Shown here piece by piece: positions 9,085-18,447 of a DNA stretch of 64,000 nt. Position 1 is the first letter of the stretch, and each line of letters starts with the position of its first letter. A model generated the notes under the pieces. That model searched no databases and was not told the DNA's origin. It was given only the letters and a program-made list of their open reading frames with translations. The stretch lies in contig CAXXNX010000017.1 of assembly GCA_963664285.2 (NCBI GenBank), positions 5,986-69,985 on the forward strand, in the 5' to 3' direction. Made by a program: the position numbers and the translations under genes. The DNA comes from JAJCYL01 sp963664285 (GTDB lineage: Bacteria > Bacteroidota > Bacteroidia > Cytophagales > Cyclobacteriaceae).

Positions 9085-10289
9085 AAAAGACTTATTTGGC
9101 ACTTATTTTAAGCTATTGCGCACTTCTTTATGTTCAGTTTCATAATATCTATTATCATTATTTCGAATTCACCAACGCAGATAAGGTAAGCTTGGGCATT
9201 AGTTTAATGATACCCTTCATAGTATCCTATAGATTCATTAAAACTGTCCATCCAAACTTAAAGTTTATCGGTTCGGGTTTACTGATTGTCATTCCCTTAA
9301 TCATACAACCCCTGGTGGTAAACCTTCTGGGGTGGTCTGATTATACATGGATTGTAATGCATGTCCTTATAGCTATTGGAGGGTCTATGGCCGCTGTTAT
9401 GCAAGCTCCCCAATGGATATTAGCTCCCTTGTTATCCATTGTATTGACCTGGGCGGTCCCCTTCAATCATGAAGAAAGTCAAGTCAAGTATTTCGACAAA
9501 GTAATAGCTAGTATTGAGACACGAAAAGGTAGCGGACAAATCGTGCATTGGAAAGGCGATTATTGGGTTCACTACAATGGCGAATTGCAATTTTCAACCA
9601 TTGACGGCCACGTCTTTAGTGAGGCTTTTATACAACCTGTTGTGCATTTGAATGATCAGGTTATTAGAGATGTATTGATTATTGGTGGAGATAACGGACT
9701 GTTAGCTGATGAGCTTTCAAAGTTCACGTCGATTAGTAAGATAGTAATTCTTCCCTACGATAAAGACTATTATAATTTTGTCTTTGAGTACCAAGAAACA
9801 CTTCAGATGGGGATTAATGCGAAAGTTGAGGTAATCAATAAATCGCCACAACATTTCCTTACTGATACGACGTCATATTTTGACCTGATTGTTATCGATT
9901 TGACGGAACCTAAAAAAGTAGAGTTTCAGCAATACTATTCGGAGGCGTTTTATAGGCTATGTTTTGACAAGCTAAAGGTAAACGGCAGCCTTGTTACGAA
10001 AACTGTCAATTCATATCCGCAGTTTGGACGTATCAACGAAATTCAACAACACATTCAAACTGCCGGTTTCTATCAATTGGCCTATCACGCACAGATTCCT
10101 TCCCTGGGACAATATTCCTGGGTCATAGGATCTAAAAAATACAGCACCACTGAAATGATGTCTTCTTTAAGAGAGGTCAAACCAAAAGTAAGTACCATAT
10201 GGTGGGACCTTGAAGCCATGAAAATGATGCTCTCTTTCGGCAAAACGAGTTATTTTTCAGATATGGTCGATCAAAGTGCCCCCTTGTAG
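9081..10289 (+). CDS. Membrane-anchored aminopropyltransferase-like (spermidine synthase fold) protein
   Basis: The N-terminal 135 residues form several hydrophobic segments. The C-terminal part resembles spermidine synthase: a beta-hairpin domain (about 150-190), then a Rossmann methyltransferase-like core with VLIIGGDNGLLADEL (about 193-207), a conserved aspartate in FDLIVIDLTEPKK (about 268-280), and a QYYSEAFYRLC segment. The usual GGGDG motif reads GGDNG, so substrate use may differ. The GTG start overlaps the channel stop by 4 bases. With SpeD upstream, an aminopropyl-transfer reaction at the membrane is likely, but acceptor and product cannot be told. Confidence 0.75.
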   Translation: MKKTYLALILSYCALLYVQFHNIYYHYFEFTNADKVSLGISLMIPFIVSYRFIKTVHPNLKFIGSGLLIVIPLIIQPLVVNLLGWSDYTWIVMHVLIAIGGSMAAVMQAPQWILAPLLSIVLTWAVPFNHEESQVKYFDKVIASIETRKGSGQIVHWKGDYWVHYNGELQFSTIDGHVFSEAFIQPVVHLNDQVIRDVLIIGGDNGLLADELSKFTSISKIVILPYDKDYYNFVFEYQETLQMGINAKVEVINKSPQHFLTDTTSYFDLIVIDLTEPKKVEFQQYYSEAFYRLCFDKLKVNGSLVTKTVNSYPQFGRINEIQQHIQTAGFYQLAYHAQIPSLGQYSWVIGSKKYSTTEMMSSLREVKPKVSTIWWDLEAMKMMLSFGKTSYFSDMVDQSAPL

Positions 10290-10291
10290 AC

Positions 10292-11374
10292 ATGAATTCC
10301 TGGCTTTTTTCTCTCAGGCGTGACTTACTGCTTTTGTTCGTGCCTGTATGGCTGACATGGATGGCCGCTTTCCTACTGCCAGATCACATTTTACAAGCCG
10401 ATGTTCCTCTGTGGGTACTATTGGTTTTTGTGCTTGGAATCGACGTGGGGCATGTGTGGAGTACTCTTTTTCGAACCTACCTTGACCGGGACGAATTTGC
10501 CCATCATAGGCGACTATTAATCTCAGCGCCTATCATCGCGTTTCTTCTATCCTTTGTGCTGGCATCCGTTTCAACAGATCTATTTTGGAGATGTCTTGCC
10601 TATATAGCCGTCTTTCATTTCGTCAAACAACAATTTGGTTTCATGAGGATATACAAGGCAAAATCGAAAGATTTTCAGAAGAAGTTTATATCAGACAATT
10701 TCGCCATTTACCTTTCTATGCTCTTCCCAATTTTATACTGGCATCTTAATATTGACAGAAATTTCCAATGGTTTGTAGAGGGAGACTTCATCCAATACCA
10801 ACTGCCAGATCAGATCACTTATTACTTTAATTACCTGGGTAATATTATTTATTTCCTTCTATTAGGCGGATGGTTCGTTGAAGAGCTCTACCTCAAATCA
10901 AAAACAGGCAATCGCTTAGCAATAGGTAAAATTCTTTGGATATGCACCACTGCAGGAAACTGGTATTTGGGTATCGTTTACTTTAATTCTGATATCGTAT
11001 TCACCATCACTAACGTAGTGGCTCACGGACTACCCTACATGGCCCTCATTATTTTTTACACAGATAGAAAGAAGGTTATAAAGAGTGCATCTCACTCTCT
11101 TAAACGGGGATTCAAGATTGCTTACACCATTGTACTGGTTGTTCTATTATTAGCTTTTTTTGAAGAGTTTCTCTGGGATCGATTTGTCTACCAGGAAGAA
11201 GGGGGAGTTTTCCAGGCAATAGTTGACATGCCTTTTCCCGAAATTAGTACTCCTTTAAAAGCATTTGCAATAGCTGCGCTATCTGTTCCACAGGCAACAC
11301 ATTACATCCTGGATGGATTCATTTGGAAAAGCAACGATAAAAACCCATACATCAAACCGATACTTCTAGTGTGA
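10292..11374 (+). CDS. Multi-pass membrane protein with conserved histidines, function unknown
   Basis: The 360-residue protein is almost wholly hydrophobic, with about eight or nine predicted membrane segments. Histidines sit in helix-edge motifs: GIDVGHVWSTLFRTYLD, VFHFVKQQFGFMRIY, NVVAHGLPYMALI and QATHYILDGFIWK. Such spacing can mark a membrane metalloenzyme (desaturase-like or Brp/Blh-like), but I do not recognise the family with certainty. It starts 2 bases after the aminopropyltransferase-like gene, and its TGA overlaps the ATG of a tiny downstream frame. Confidence 0.7.
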   Translation: MNSWLFSLRRDLLLLFVPVWLTWMAAFLLPDHILQADVPLWVLLVFVLGIDVGHVWSTLFRTYLDRDEFAHHRRLLISAPIIAFLLSFVLASVSTDLFWRCLAYIAVFHFVKQQFGFMRIYKAKSKDFQKKFISDNFAIYLSMLFPILYWHLNIDRNFQWFVEGDFIQYQLPDQITYYFNYLGNIIYFLLLGGWFVEELYLKSKTGNRLAIGKILWICTTAGNWYLGIVYFNSDIVFTITNVVAHGLPYMALIIFYTDRKKVIKSASHSLKRGFKIAYTIVLVVLLLAFFEEFLWDRFVYQEEGGVFQAIVDMPFPEISTPLKAFAIAALSVPQATHYILDGFIWKSNDKNPYIKPILLV

Positions 11375-11502
11375 TGATTGCTAAATTTGCCAACTATTTT
11401 TACACTCTTTTTCCTTTCTACATCGTTAAAATTCTCAATCGGAGCGCTGCTATGCTTTCAAATTTTGCCTTGTATAAGGAAATAATTAGAAGAAAAATTT
11501 AG
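11374..11502 (+). CDS. Possible small protein (42 aa)
   Basis: An ATG overlapping the stop of the membrane gene (ATGA) opens a 42-codon frame rich in aromatic and hydrophobic residues, then basic (ALYKEIIRRKI at the end). The overlap suggests coupled translation, and it fills most of the 157-base gap before the next gene. There is no family evidence. It could equally be noncoding. Confidence 0.35.
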   Translation: MIAKFANYFYTLFPFYIVKILNRSAAMLSNFALYKEIIRRKI

Positions 11503-11531
11503 TTAGCCTATTTAACAACCATCACACTAGG

Positions 11532-13034
11532 GTGAATAGAAGAGACTTTGTTAAGAAAGGAGCTATCTCGGTTTCGCTTCCATTTTGGCTGCAAAGCTGT
11601 GATCACTTAAAAGGGAGCGGTTCTTTTCCAGTCCATGTCCATTCTGATCACAGCACAGGCCATTTGATTATGGAAAGTAACCGATGGCCCGACTCTACAA
11701 GGACAGAAACGAAAATTGTCATCGTTGGAGGAGGTTTATCAGGTTTGGCCGCAGCAGGAATAATTCGGGAAAAGGATTTTTTATTATTTGAGCTTTCCGG
11801 CAGAACCGGAGGTACTTCTGCAGCTACTCACTTTGAAGGAATATCCTTTTGCCAGGGGGCACATTACGATCTTGCTTACCCCGATTATTATGGTGAGGAA
11901 GTTCTCCGCTTCATGGAAGATCTGCAAATCATACAATATGAACCATGGAAAAAGATGTGGTCTTTTAAAGACCAACAGCACATCATCCCCTTCTACAGGA
12001 GACAGCAATGTTATGAAAATGGCGTAATAAGAGGTGATGTTATTCCTGAAGGTTACACTAAAGACACGTTTTATAAGATTCTCTCTGACTACCAGGGAGA
12101 AATGAAACTCCCCACCCGTCTGATCTCCGAGGATTACAGGTATCTTAATAATATTGGTTTTTACCAGTTCCTGTCTGAAAAAATGGAAGTAGATGATACC
12201 TTCAAACGTCAGCTTAGTTATCACATGTTAGATGATTATGGAGGGACGATGGATCAAGTTTCAGCTCTGGCAGGTATCCATTACTTTATGTGCCGGCCCT
12301 ACTATACTGAGGCGGTAGATCTTTTTTCTCCGCCTACGGGGAATAGCTATTTCGCTGAAAAAATTCTAACAACTTTACCCTCACAGAATATAAGAACAAA
12401 TCACCTGGTAAAGCACATTACTAAAAACAGCCAGGGCTTTGAAATTGAGGTCTTGGACATCATTAATAAAAAAGTAATTCAGGTGGCCTGTGATAATGTT
12501 ATTTATGCCGGGCAAAAGCATGCATTAAAATATATTTATCCGGAGGAAGCTGACCTTTTTACTAATAACTACGCCCCCTGGATGGTGATCAATTTCATTA
12601 CAAACGATAGTCCCGGAACATATGGTTTTTGGCAAAATGAATACCTGGGTGAAAGAGAAGATTTCCTTGGGTTTATTGATAGCAGTGTTCAAAGCCGTGA
12701 ATCGTTAAAAGATAAGCGGGTTTATACTGCCTACTATTGTCTGAAACCGGAAAACCGGGGACATCTCACTACCATACCTTCAAATAAAGACCGCATAGTG
12801 AATGATGCACTTGAAACCATTGAAGAGGTCTTAAATAAAAGAGTTGAAGTGAATGCAGCATTTATCAACGTCATGGGTCATGCCATGCCTATTCCACAAC
12901 CCGGCTATTTATTTAACGACGCCAACACCCGATCAAAAAGTGGGATGGTCTATGCAGGTGTCGATAATGGGCGTCTTCCTCTGTTGTATGAAGCCCTGGA
13001 CTCTGGAATTATGGCTGGCATAACATTTCTTTGA
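11532..13034 (+). CDS. Exported FAD-dependent amine oxidase/phytoene desaturase-like oxidoreductase
   Basis: The 500-residue protein starts at GTG with a twin-arginine signal (NRRDFVKKGAISVSLPFWL) and a lipobox-like LQSC, so it is probably exported folded and perhaps lipid-anchored. A dinucleotide-binding motif (IVGGGLSGLAAAG, about residues 63-75) and the following ELSGRTGGTS place it among flavin amine oxidases and related desaturases. The C-terminal VYAGVDNGRLPLLYEALDSG is the usual second FAD-contact region. Position at the end of the speD/aminopropyltransferase operon suggests oxidation of a polyamine or polyamine-modified compound in the periplasm. That substrate is inference. Confidence 0.82.
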   Translation: MNRRDFVKKGAISVSLPFWLQSCDHLKGSGSFPVHVHSDHSTGHLIMESNRWPDSTRTETKIVIVGGGLSGLAAAGIIREKDFLLFELSGRTGGTSAATHFEGISFCQGAHYDLAYPDYYGEEVLRFMEDLQIIQYEPWKKMWSFKDQQHIIPFYRRQQCYENGVIRGDVIPEGYTKDTFYKILSDYQGEMKLPTRLISEDYRYLNNIGFYQFLSEKMEVDDTFKRQLSYHMLDDYGGTMDQVSALAGIHYFMCRPYYTEAVDLFSPPTGNSYFAEKILTTLPSQNIRTNHLVKHITKNSQGFEIEVLDIINKKVIQVACDNVIYAGQKHALKYIYPEEADLFTNNYAPWMVINFITNDSPGTYGFWQNEYLGEREDFLGFIDSSVQSRESLKDKRVYTAYYCLKPENRGHLTTIPSNKDRIVNDALETIEEVLNKRVEVNAAFINVMGHAMPIPQPGYLFNDANTRSKSGMVYAGVDNGRLPLLYEALDSGIMAGITFL

Positions 13035-13115
13035 CACTCTTCACATACATTCATCAATGAAGCTTGAAAGCTTAACGATTGGATGTTGTCTCACAAAACG
13101 AACAAAATTAGCATA

Positions 13116-13142
13116 ATGAGAAAGAAAGCAATTTTAAGCTAT
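13116..13142 (+). pseudogene. Start of a cargo gene cut off by IS30 copy 2
   Basis: An ATG after an AT-rich leader begins MRKKAILSY, which resembles the start of a signal peptide, and runs straight into the IS30 left end. Only nine codons remain, so no function can be given. It suggests that the cargo operon continued in the donor locus. Confidence 0.3.
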
Positions 13143-14252
13143 GCTGAGATCAACTAATAAGTGCAATTGAAGGATGAAAAAGCTTTTAAGGGCTTTTTCA
13201 TCCTTCAAAAGCCTGAGCAGTGCAATCTTTGGATTGCAAAATGTCAAAAAACTACACACATCTCAGTATTGATCAAAGGTATCAAATTGAAGCATTATTG
13301 AAAACAGGAGCTACTCAAAAGGAGATTGCCTGTATCGTTCATTTTCACCCGTCTACGATCTCACGTGAGCTTAAGCGAAATGTGGGTTCAAGAGGTAGGG
13401 GAGCTGGTGTCTATCGAACAGCAAATGCACAAAGGAGGACCAATCTTCGTCATCAAGAAAAGCCAAAAAGAGTGATTTTCACCAAACCCATGAAAGACTG
13501 GATAGTTAACCGGCTCCAAGAAGATAGATGGAGTCCTGAATTGATCAGCCATCGGGGAAAGAAAACGAGAGAATGTCCACTTAGCCATGAATGGATTTAC
13601 CAATGGATATGGGAATGTAAGCACACCAACCACCAGGAGAACCAAGAATACAAACAACTATACACATATCTAAAACATGGCAAACGAAGGCGCAAACGAG
13701 GAAACAGAAAAGATCGTAGAGGTATTATCCCGAATAGGGTATCAATTGAACAGCGACCCCAGATCATTAACAAAAGGGAACGATTGGGAGATATAGAAGT
13801 CGATTTAATGATGGGTAAAAACCACAAAGGCTCTTTGTTGGTGATGACAGACCGAGCAAGTCTTTTTACCAGAATCAGAAAGATGCACAGTAAAAATGCC
13901 GATCAAATGGCCGAAGCTATTGTGGAGGAACTCTCTCAGGATAAACACAAACTGGAAACACTCACTTTTGATAATGATATGGCATTTTCTAAACATGAGT
14001 TGATTGCTCAATCCCTTGATGTGGATGCCTATTTCACTCGTCCCTATACTAGTCAGGATAAAGGGACAGTTGAAAATAGGATTGGGGTAATCAGAAGGTT
14101 TTATCCTAAGAAAACAGATATTAGATTTGTTACAGAGGAGCAAATCAAAGTTGTTGAAAACAAAATCAATGAACGCCCTGTTAGAAAATTTAATTACCTA
14201 AACGCAAAGCAAGTGCTACAAAGGAAAATTGCACTTATTACTTGAACTTACA
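13143..14252 (+). mobile_element. IS30-family element, copy 2 (1110 bp)
   Basis: Near-identical to copy 1 in the same orientation; it forms the right arm of the composite transposon. The right end is followed by ATA (14253-14255), matching the ATA before copy 1. Confidence 0.95.
13241..14245 (+). CDS. IS30-family transposase, copy 2 (334 aa)
   Basis: It is identical to copy 1 at protein level except for one substitution (SHRGKK for SHQGKK). The helix-turn-helix and all three catalytic acidic segments are present. Near-identity of the two arms points to recent assembly or homogenisation. Confidence 0.95.
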   Translation: MSKNYTHLSIDQRYQIEALLKTGATQKEIACIVHFHPSTISRELKRNVGSRGRGAGVYRTANAQRRTNLRHQEKPKRVIFTKPMKDWIVNRLQEDRWSPELISHRGKKTRECPLSHEWIYQWIWECKHTNHQENQEYKQLYTYLKHGKRRRKRGNRKDRRGIIPNRVSIEQRPQIINKRERLGDIEVDLMMGKNHKGSLLVMTDRASLFTRIRKMHSKNADQMAEAIVEELSQDKHKLETLTFDNDMAFSKHELIAQSLDVDAYFTRPYTSQDKGTVENRIGVIRRFYPKKTDIRFVTEEQIKVVENKINERPVRKFNYLNAKQVLQRKIALIT

Positions 14253-14255
14253 ATA

Positions 14256-15718
14256 ACGATAACATTGAAGAGTTCAGGTTTCGCTTATTAACTGAGAGTA
14301 ATGAGATTCTCCTAAGCAGTAGCACCCGATACTACCACAAGAGCGATCTCTTTGAGGAAGTCAGATCGGTCATTTCGTTTGGCCGTTATAGCTATAACTA
14401 TCGCTGCGAATGCGCAGAGGATGGTAGATTTTATTTCAACCTCCTGGATGATCAAAATGAAATCATAGCCCGAAGAATTGAATATTTTGAAGAAGCTGAA
14501 ACCGTCCGCCGGGAGATTGATCTAACCGCCAGGTTTCTCAGGGAGAATTTTGCAAGCGAACGAGTCCACCTGGTCGAGCATATTTTGTTAAGGCCAAAAG
14601 TGAATGAGACACTTACAAGCAAACAGGTCAAGTTGCAAAGATCCTATTTTCATCAATATGATATACCGCTGGGGCTTCAGGGATCTGCTCCAGCAATTAC
14701 CGGTTCGTACCTGGAAGAACATTTCCTGGTTTATAAGACAGCCCTGGACGTTGAGGCTGCACCCGATTTCGTATATGGGTTTGAAATCTATGATGAAAAT
14801 GGTACTTGTATAATGAAGGGCCTGGATCAATACTCAAGTGCTTACCACTTGATTCACGATTTACGCCAGGTGGCGAAGTTTTCTTCAGATAAAAGACGGT
14901 ACCATTTGATAAAAGGGGCTGGTGGTCGATTTGGTTTCTACCTGGTTGATTATCGCGGTAAGCGACTGGCGAAGCAGTCAATTCTTTTTCAGACTGATCA
15001 AAAACGGGAACAGGAGATCTTGAGGATTGTCAATAGTTTCACTCATTATGCCGAACAAGACGTCCTTGCAAAGGATGAGTTATTATCCATAGTCGATCAA
15101 AAAGGTAATCTCACTTATGCCAATAATGACCTCTATTCCAACAGGATTTCAGTGATACTTCCCTATGAGTCTGATAGATTTCGTTATCAACCATTTCGGG
15201 ATTATGCTCAGCAAGTGGTTGCCGAGGAAACGCCCGCTCATATAATTCCCGAAATCTGTTTTGCCTATGAAGACGACTTTAACCGTTTTGAAAATGCCTA
15301 TCGAAAATGGGTATTGATAAAATCTAAAAATGAACCGGACGATCCTGATCAAAAAGAACAGTATTTTTTTGAATGGAATGCCACGCACTCCCGATTGATA
15401 CAGACCCTGGAGGCGATAAGAGCTAATCACGGTATTGGCAATGCGGATGTTGAGGATAACGATCAATGGATGCAAATTATTGATGAGCCGGATGAGGTGA
15501 TAAAGATCAAAGATTTTATCGTATCAGAACCCTTTGAGCAACATTGGGGAGTTGGTGAAATGACGGTGGGTAAAGAATTTACCATCGAACAACCTTGCCA
15601 AACATTGACTGGCATTGGCAGAATGAGAGTAGGCTATGATTTCATTATCACGGATCCGCTCTTCAAGAATAGGGGCATTGGCTACATGACCCTTGGACGG
15701 AATTTTCTAGTAATTTAA
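14256..15718 (+). pseudogene. eCIS baseplate protein (Afp11/12-like), C-terminal part
   Basis: This is the downstream half of the gene cut after 6875; codon phase continues exactly when the transposon is removed. It carries a YegP/DUF1508-like strand-rich unit (FRFRLLTESNEILLSS) and a related second unit around FYLVDYRGKRLAKQS. It ends in three repeats with a G-[VI]-G-x-M-x-[VL]-G core (GVGEMTVGKEF, GIGRMRVGYDF, GIGYMTLGRNF), probably a small beta-solenoid. It has no start of its own except an internal TTG at 14585. The stop is 1 base before the tape-measure gene, as expected in an eCIS operon. Confidence 0.8.
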
Positions 15719-15719
15719 G

Positions 15720-18428
15720 ATGAGCGCTCCTGACTTAGTCATAAAGAAACAAATTATCGAAATTGAGCTTCCAGCTGAAGTTGAATACGATCTTAAGGGA
15801 ATATTCTTAAATAAGGTTAGTCCGTTGTTAGAGAAGTCCTCCCGGGAATTGATCAAAGCAGATCAAGTGCTGTCATTGGACCAGGTAATTCTAGATGTTG
15901 GGACAATTGCCAGTAGTGAGTTGGAAAGTAGTTTTCCGATTAAAGTTGACGGTGCTTTTCGTGAGAGAATCCAGGCAATAGCATACCGGGAAGAGGAACA
16001 ACCAAACCAGCCCCCGTCAATAAAAGAAGCTAGTTTCCAAAACGACTATAAAACGATATTACATTTTCTTTCCACGGGGAATTTACCCTGGTGGGCCAGT
16101 TCCAATACCACGATTGAAGTCTTGGAACAAAATCTACTGAGGATTTGCTCAGACAAACATGTTATTACCGAAGCGCTTAGAAGCAATTTGAAAGACGAAT
16201 ATGTAAGGTTGAGAGCAGTAAACCACTTCTCAGATCAAACTTTACTGAAATTGGTATTATCTCTTCAAATTAATAGAAACGATTGGATCAATAACCTCTA
16301 CCATGATCTGGAAAAGTTAGAGAAGTTGGCAGCCTGTCCGGGACTGGTTCGCAGTTATTGGCTAAAACTTCTTCATGATGCGAGTAAAAATCAACAGCCG
16401 GAAAAATCTGGGTTGATTGAGTACTGTTTAAGGGATAAGATTGGAGTGGATACTCGGCTAGGAAAGGTGATAGATGAAGTTGGCAATGACTTATTTTATG
16501 GTCAAGACATTAAGACTGTCTGCCAGAACATAAATGAGGAAACACCGGTTAACTTCCCGGAGGTGCTTAAAGAGTTTCTTGTTACCGGTAGATCCTTTGC
16601 ATCAAATCTACTCCTTGAAAAAGTCATAGATAAACTATTAGTTGATGATCCTCATTCACTTCGCACGCTACTTGAAGAACTTTTGGCGGACCAGTCGAGT
16701 CGATCCCGACTGGTTGGTCATTTAACTAACCATTCATTGAAGCGTATCTGCGAGTTATGGGAAATCAGTAAGCTACCTGGCCTGCTAATAGAGGTATGGT
16801 TAAGAAATGCCGATTTTGACCAGATTCCGGGAAGCAAGCTTACTGAATACTGGCACTCAGTGCTTTCTATTATCCCTGAACTCAATGCGCAATTCAATAC
16901 AAATTATTGGATCTATTTACTTCTTTCTGATATTACGAGGGAGGTGCAATTGTCAAATGACGAGGCGATTGATCATTTTAGGAGAGTTATCAACAAACTT
17001 CCCGACACCTATAGAGCGCAAGTCAAAATTGCATTGGACAATTTTGATAAGGCACCTCATACCTGGTCACCGCAAGAAATCAAATCGCGAGCTGGATCAA
17101 TCCGAGTAATAGAAGGCGGAGTTCTTAAGAAACTTACAATTGAGGAGCTTAGACAGCTGTTGATGGAGGTTTTGCAGGCCAATTCGGGAACAAAAACCTT
17201 TATCTCGGAGTTGTCTTCTAATGATTTAAAGCAGCTCCGGTCCAAAGCCAATGACCGCCGTCCTAGGAATATTGTTGAAGCCCAATCAATTTTGACAAAG
17301 GCGAATGATCCAACAAAGGTATCTGTTCAAGCTCAAATAGAAACCATAAGTACTATTATTACTCATGCCAGTGAGTATGAGGAATTGAGAACCTGGTTAG
17401 AAAAGAAACAGGCGGACTATTCCGAACGGAGTGAAGAAACTGATGTGACATTCTTGCATTCGTGGAGATCGTCTTTGAAAAACATTATTCGGTCAGAGAT
17501 GGAAGGCTTGGATTTTCTAAGATCTCTTACGGATCACCAATGGCAGGGAGTTGTGGAGAAGAGCATGGCCTATCAAACCACCGAATTGATGTTGTTGTAC
17601 CATAAACTTATTCAATTGCCGGAAGGTTCGCTTTCTATTAAGGAGTCCAAATCAAAATGGGAAACACGGGTTCGTTACATTATATTAAGTGCACTAATTG
17701 AAAATCCGGTCACCGACAATTGGCAACTATACAAGCGCATTGTCGAGAAAACTGCTATCAAGGTTGGGGTGAGCAGCAGGGATTTGGTGGATCTGGTTAT
17801 TGAAGAGATCAGACAGCAAAACGAGAGCAATGGCTCCCATCATCTGTCCCAGTTGTTAGAACCACTGGTTCAAATGAATAGGGAAACCAAGGAGAAATCC
17901 GGTGAGAAGCAAAATAAAATTGAGGAAGATGATATTTATATTACCAATGCCGGTCTTGTGTTATTAGCCCCTTTCTTTCCGGGATTGTTTGACCAATTGA
18001 ACTGGCTGGGCCGGGAAAAGCAATTTGTCAAAAAAGAGTTGACCGATCGGGCCATTTGTTTGATGCATTATATGGCTACTGATCAATCGAATCCGGTGGA
18101 GTTTCAACTTCCATTAAATAAGATTCTCTGCGGTTGCTCAACCGTTGAACCGGTGGACATTGAGATTCGACTGACCAAAAAAGAAAAAACAGAAGGACAT
18201 GCCCTCATCAATTCGGCCATCGAACACTGGCAGGCGTTAAAAAATACCTCGGTTCAAGGATTTCAGGAGGGCTTTTTACGGAGAGAGGGAAAACTAACTG
18301 AAAGTGAGAAAAACTGGACCCTAACCGTGGAACAAACAGCTTATGACGTTTTAATGGAACAGTTGCCCTGGTCCATCCAGGTAGTGAGATTGCCCTGGAT
18401 GAAAAAACCCTTATATATAGAATGGTAA
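15720..18428 (+). CDS. eCIS tape-measure protein (Afp14-like, CIS_TMP family)
   Basis: The 902-residue protein has both family-specific ends. The N-terminus (IEIELPAEVEYDLKGIF, then SLDQVILDVGTI) and the C-terminus (ITNAGLVLLAPFFPGLFDQL, LPLNKILCG, EHWQALKNTSVQGF, LREGKLT-type turn and RLPWMKKPLYIEW) match contractile injection system tape-measure proteins, which set tube length during assembly. The middle is alpha-helical and variable, as usual. It starts 1 base after the baseplate gene and was 9 bases before the ATPase gene until IS30 copy 3 entered. No frameshift is seen. Confidence 0.9.
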   Translation: MSAPDLVIKKQIIEIELPAEVEYDLKGIFLNKVSPLLEKSSRELIKADQVLSLDQVILDVGTIASSELESSFPIKVDGAFRERIQAIAYREEEQPNQPPSIKEASFQNDYKTILHFLSTGNLPWWASSNTTIEVLEQNLLRICSDKHVITEALRSNLKDEYVRLRAVNHFSDQTLLKLVLSLQINRNDWINNLYHDLEKLEKLAACPGLVRSYWLKLLHDASKNQQPEKSGLIEYCLRDKIGVDTRLGKVIDEVGNDLFYGQDIKTVCQNINEETPVNFPEVLKEFLVTGRSFASNLLLEKVIDKLLVDDPHSLRTLLEELLADQSSRSRLVGHLTNHSLKRICELWEISKLPGLLIEVWLRNADFDQIPGSKLTEYWHSVLSIIPELNAQFNTNYWIYLLLSDITREVQLSNDEAIDHFRRVINKLPDTYRAQVKIALDNFDKAPHTWSPQEIKSRAGSIRVIEGGVLKKLTIEELRQLLMEVLQANSGTKTFISELSSNDLKQLRSKANDRRPRNIVEAQSILTKANDPTKVSVQAQIETISTIITHASEYEELRTWLEKKQADYSERSEETDVTFLHSWRSSLKNIIRSEMEGLDFLRSLTDHQWQGVVEKSMAYQTTELMLLYHKLIQLPEGSLSIKESKSKWETRVRYIILSALIENPVTDNWQLYKRIVEKTAIKVGVSSRDLVDLVIEEIRQQNESNGSHHLSQLLEPLVQMNRETKEKSGEKQNKIEEDDIYITNAGLVLLAPFFPGLFDQLNWLGREKQFVKKELTDRAICLMHYMATDQSNPVEFQLPLNKILCGCSTVEPVDIEIRLTKKEKTEGHALINSAIEHWQALKNTSVQGFQEGFLRREGKLTESEKNWTLTVEQTAYDVLMEQLPWSIQVVRLPWMKKPLYIEW

Positions 18429-18447
18429 TTTGATTAGATGTGTAAGT

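Larger units (their letters stand above)
6876..14252 (+). mobile_element. Composite IS30 transposon carrying a polyamine/channel/oxidase operon
   Basis: Two IS30 copies in direct orientation (6876-7985 and 13143-14252) bound 5.2 kb of unrelated cargo. ATA precedes the left copy (6873-6875) and ATA follows the right copy (14253-14255), matching the 3-bp duplication seen at other IS30 copies here. The inner boundaries do not match each other (AAT after the first copy, TAT before the second). Removing the unit plus one ATA restores the baseplate reading frame exactly, reading DEKDNDNIEEF across the join. This is what transposition of the whole 7377-bp unit would leave. Cargo genes at both inner ends are truncated (speD 5' end; a gene starting at 13116). 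Confidence 0.88.

Noticed and set aside
11784..12224. 146-residue minus-strand open frame inside the FAD oxidoreductase
   Set aside because: It lies fully within a well-supported gene on the other strand and has no recognisable motif.
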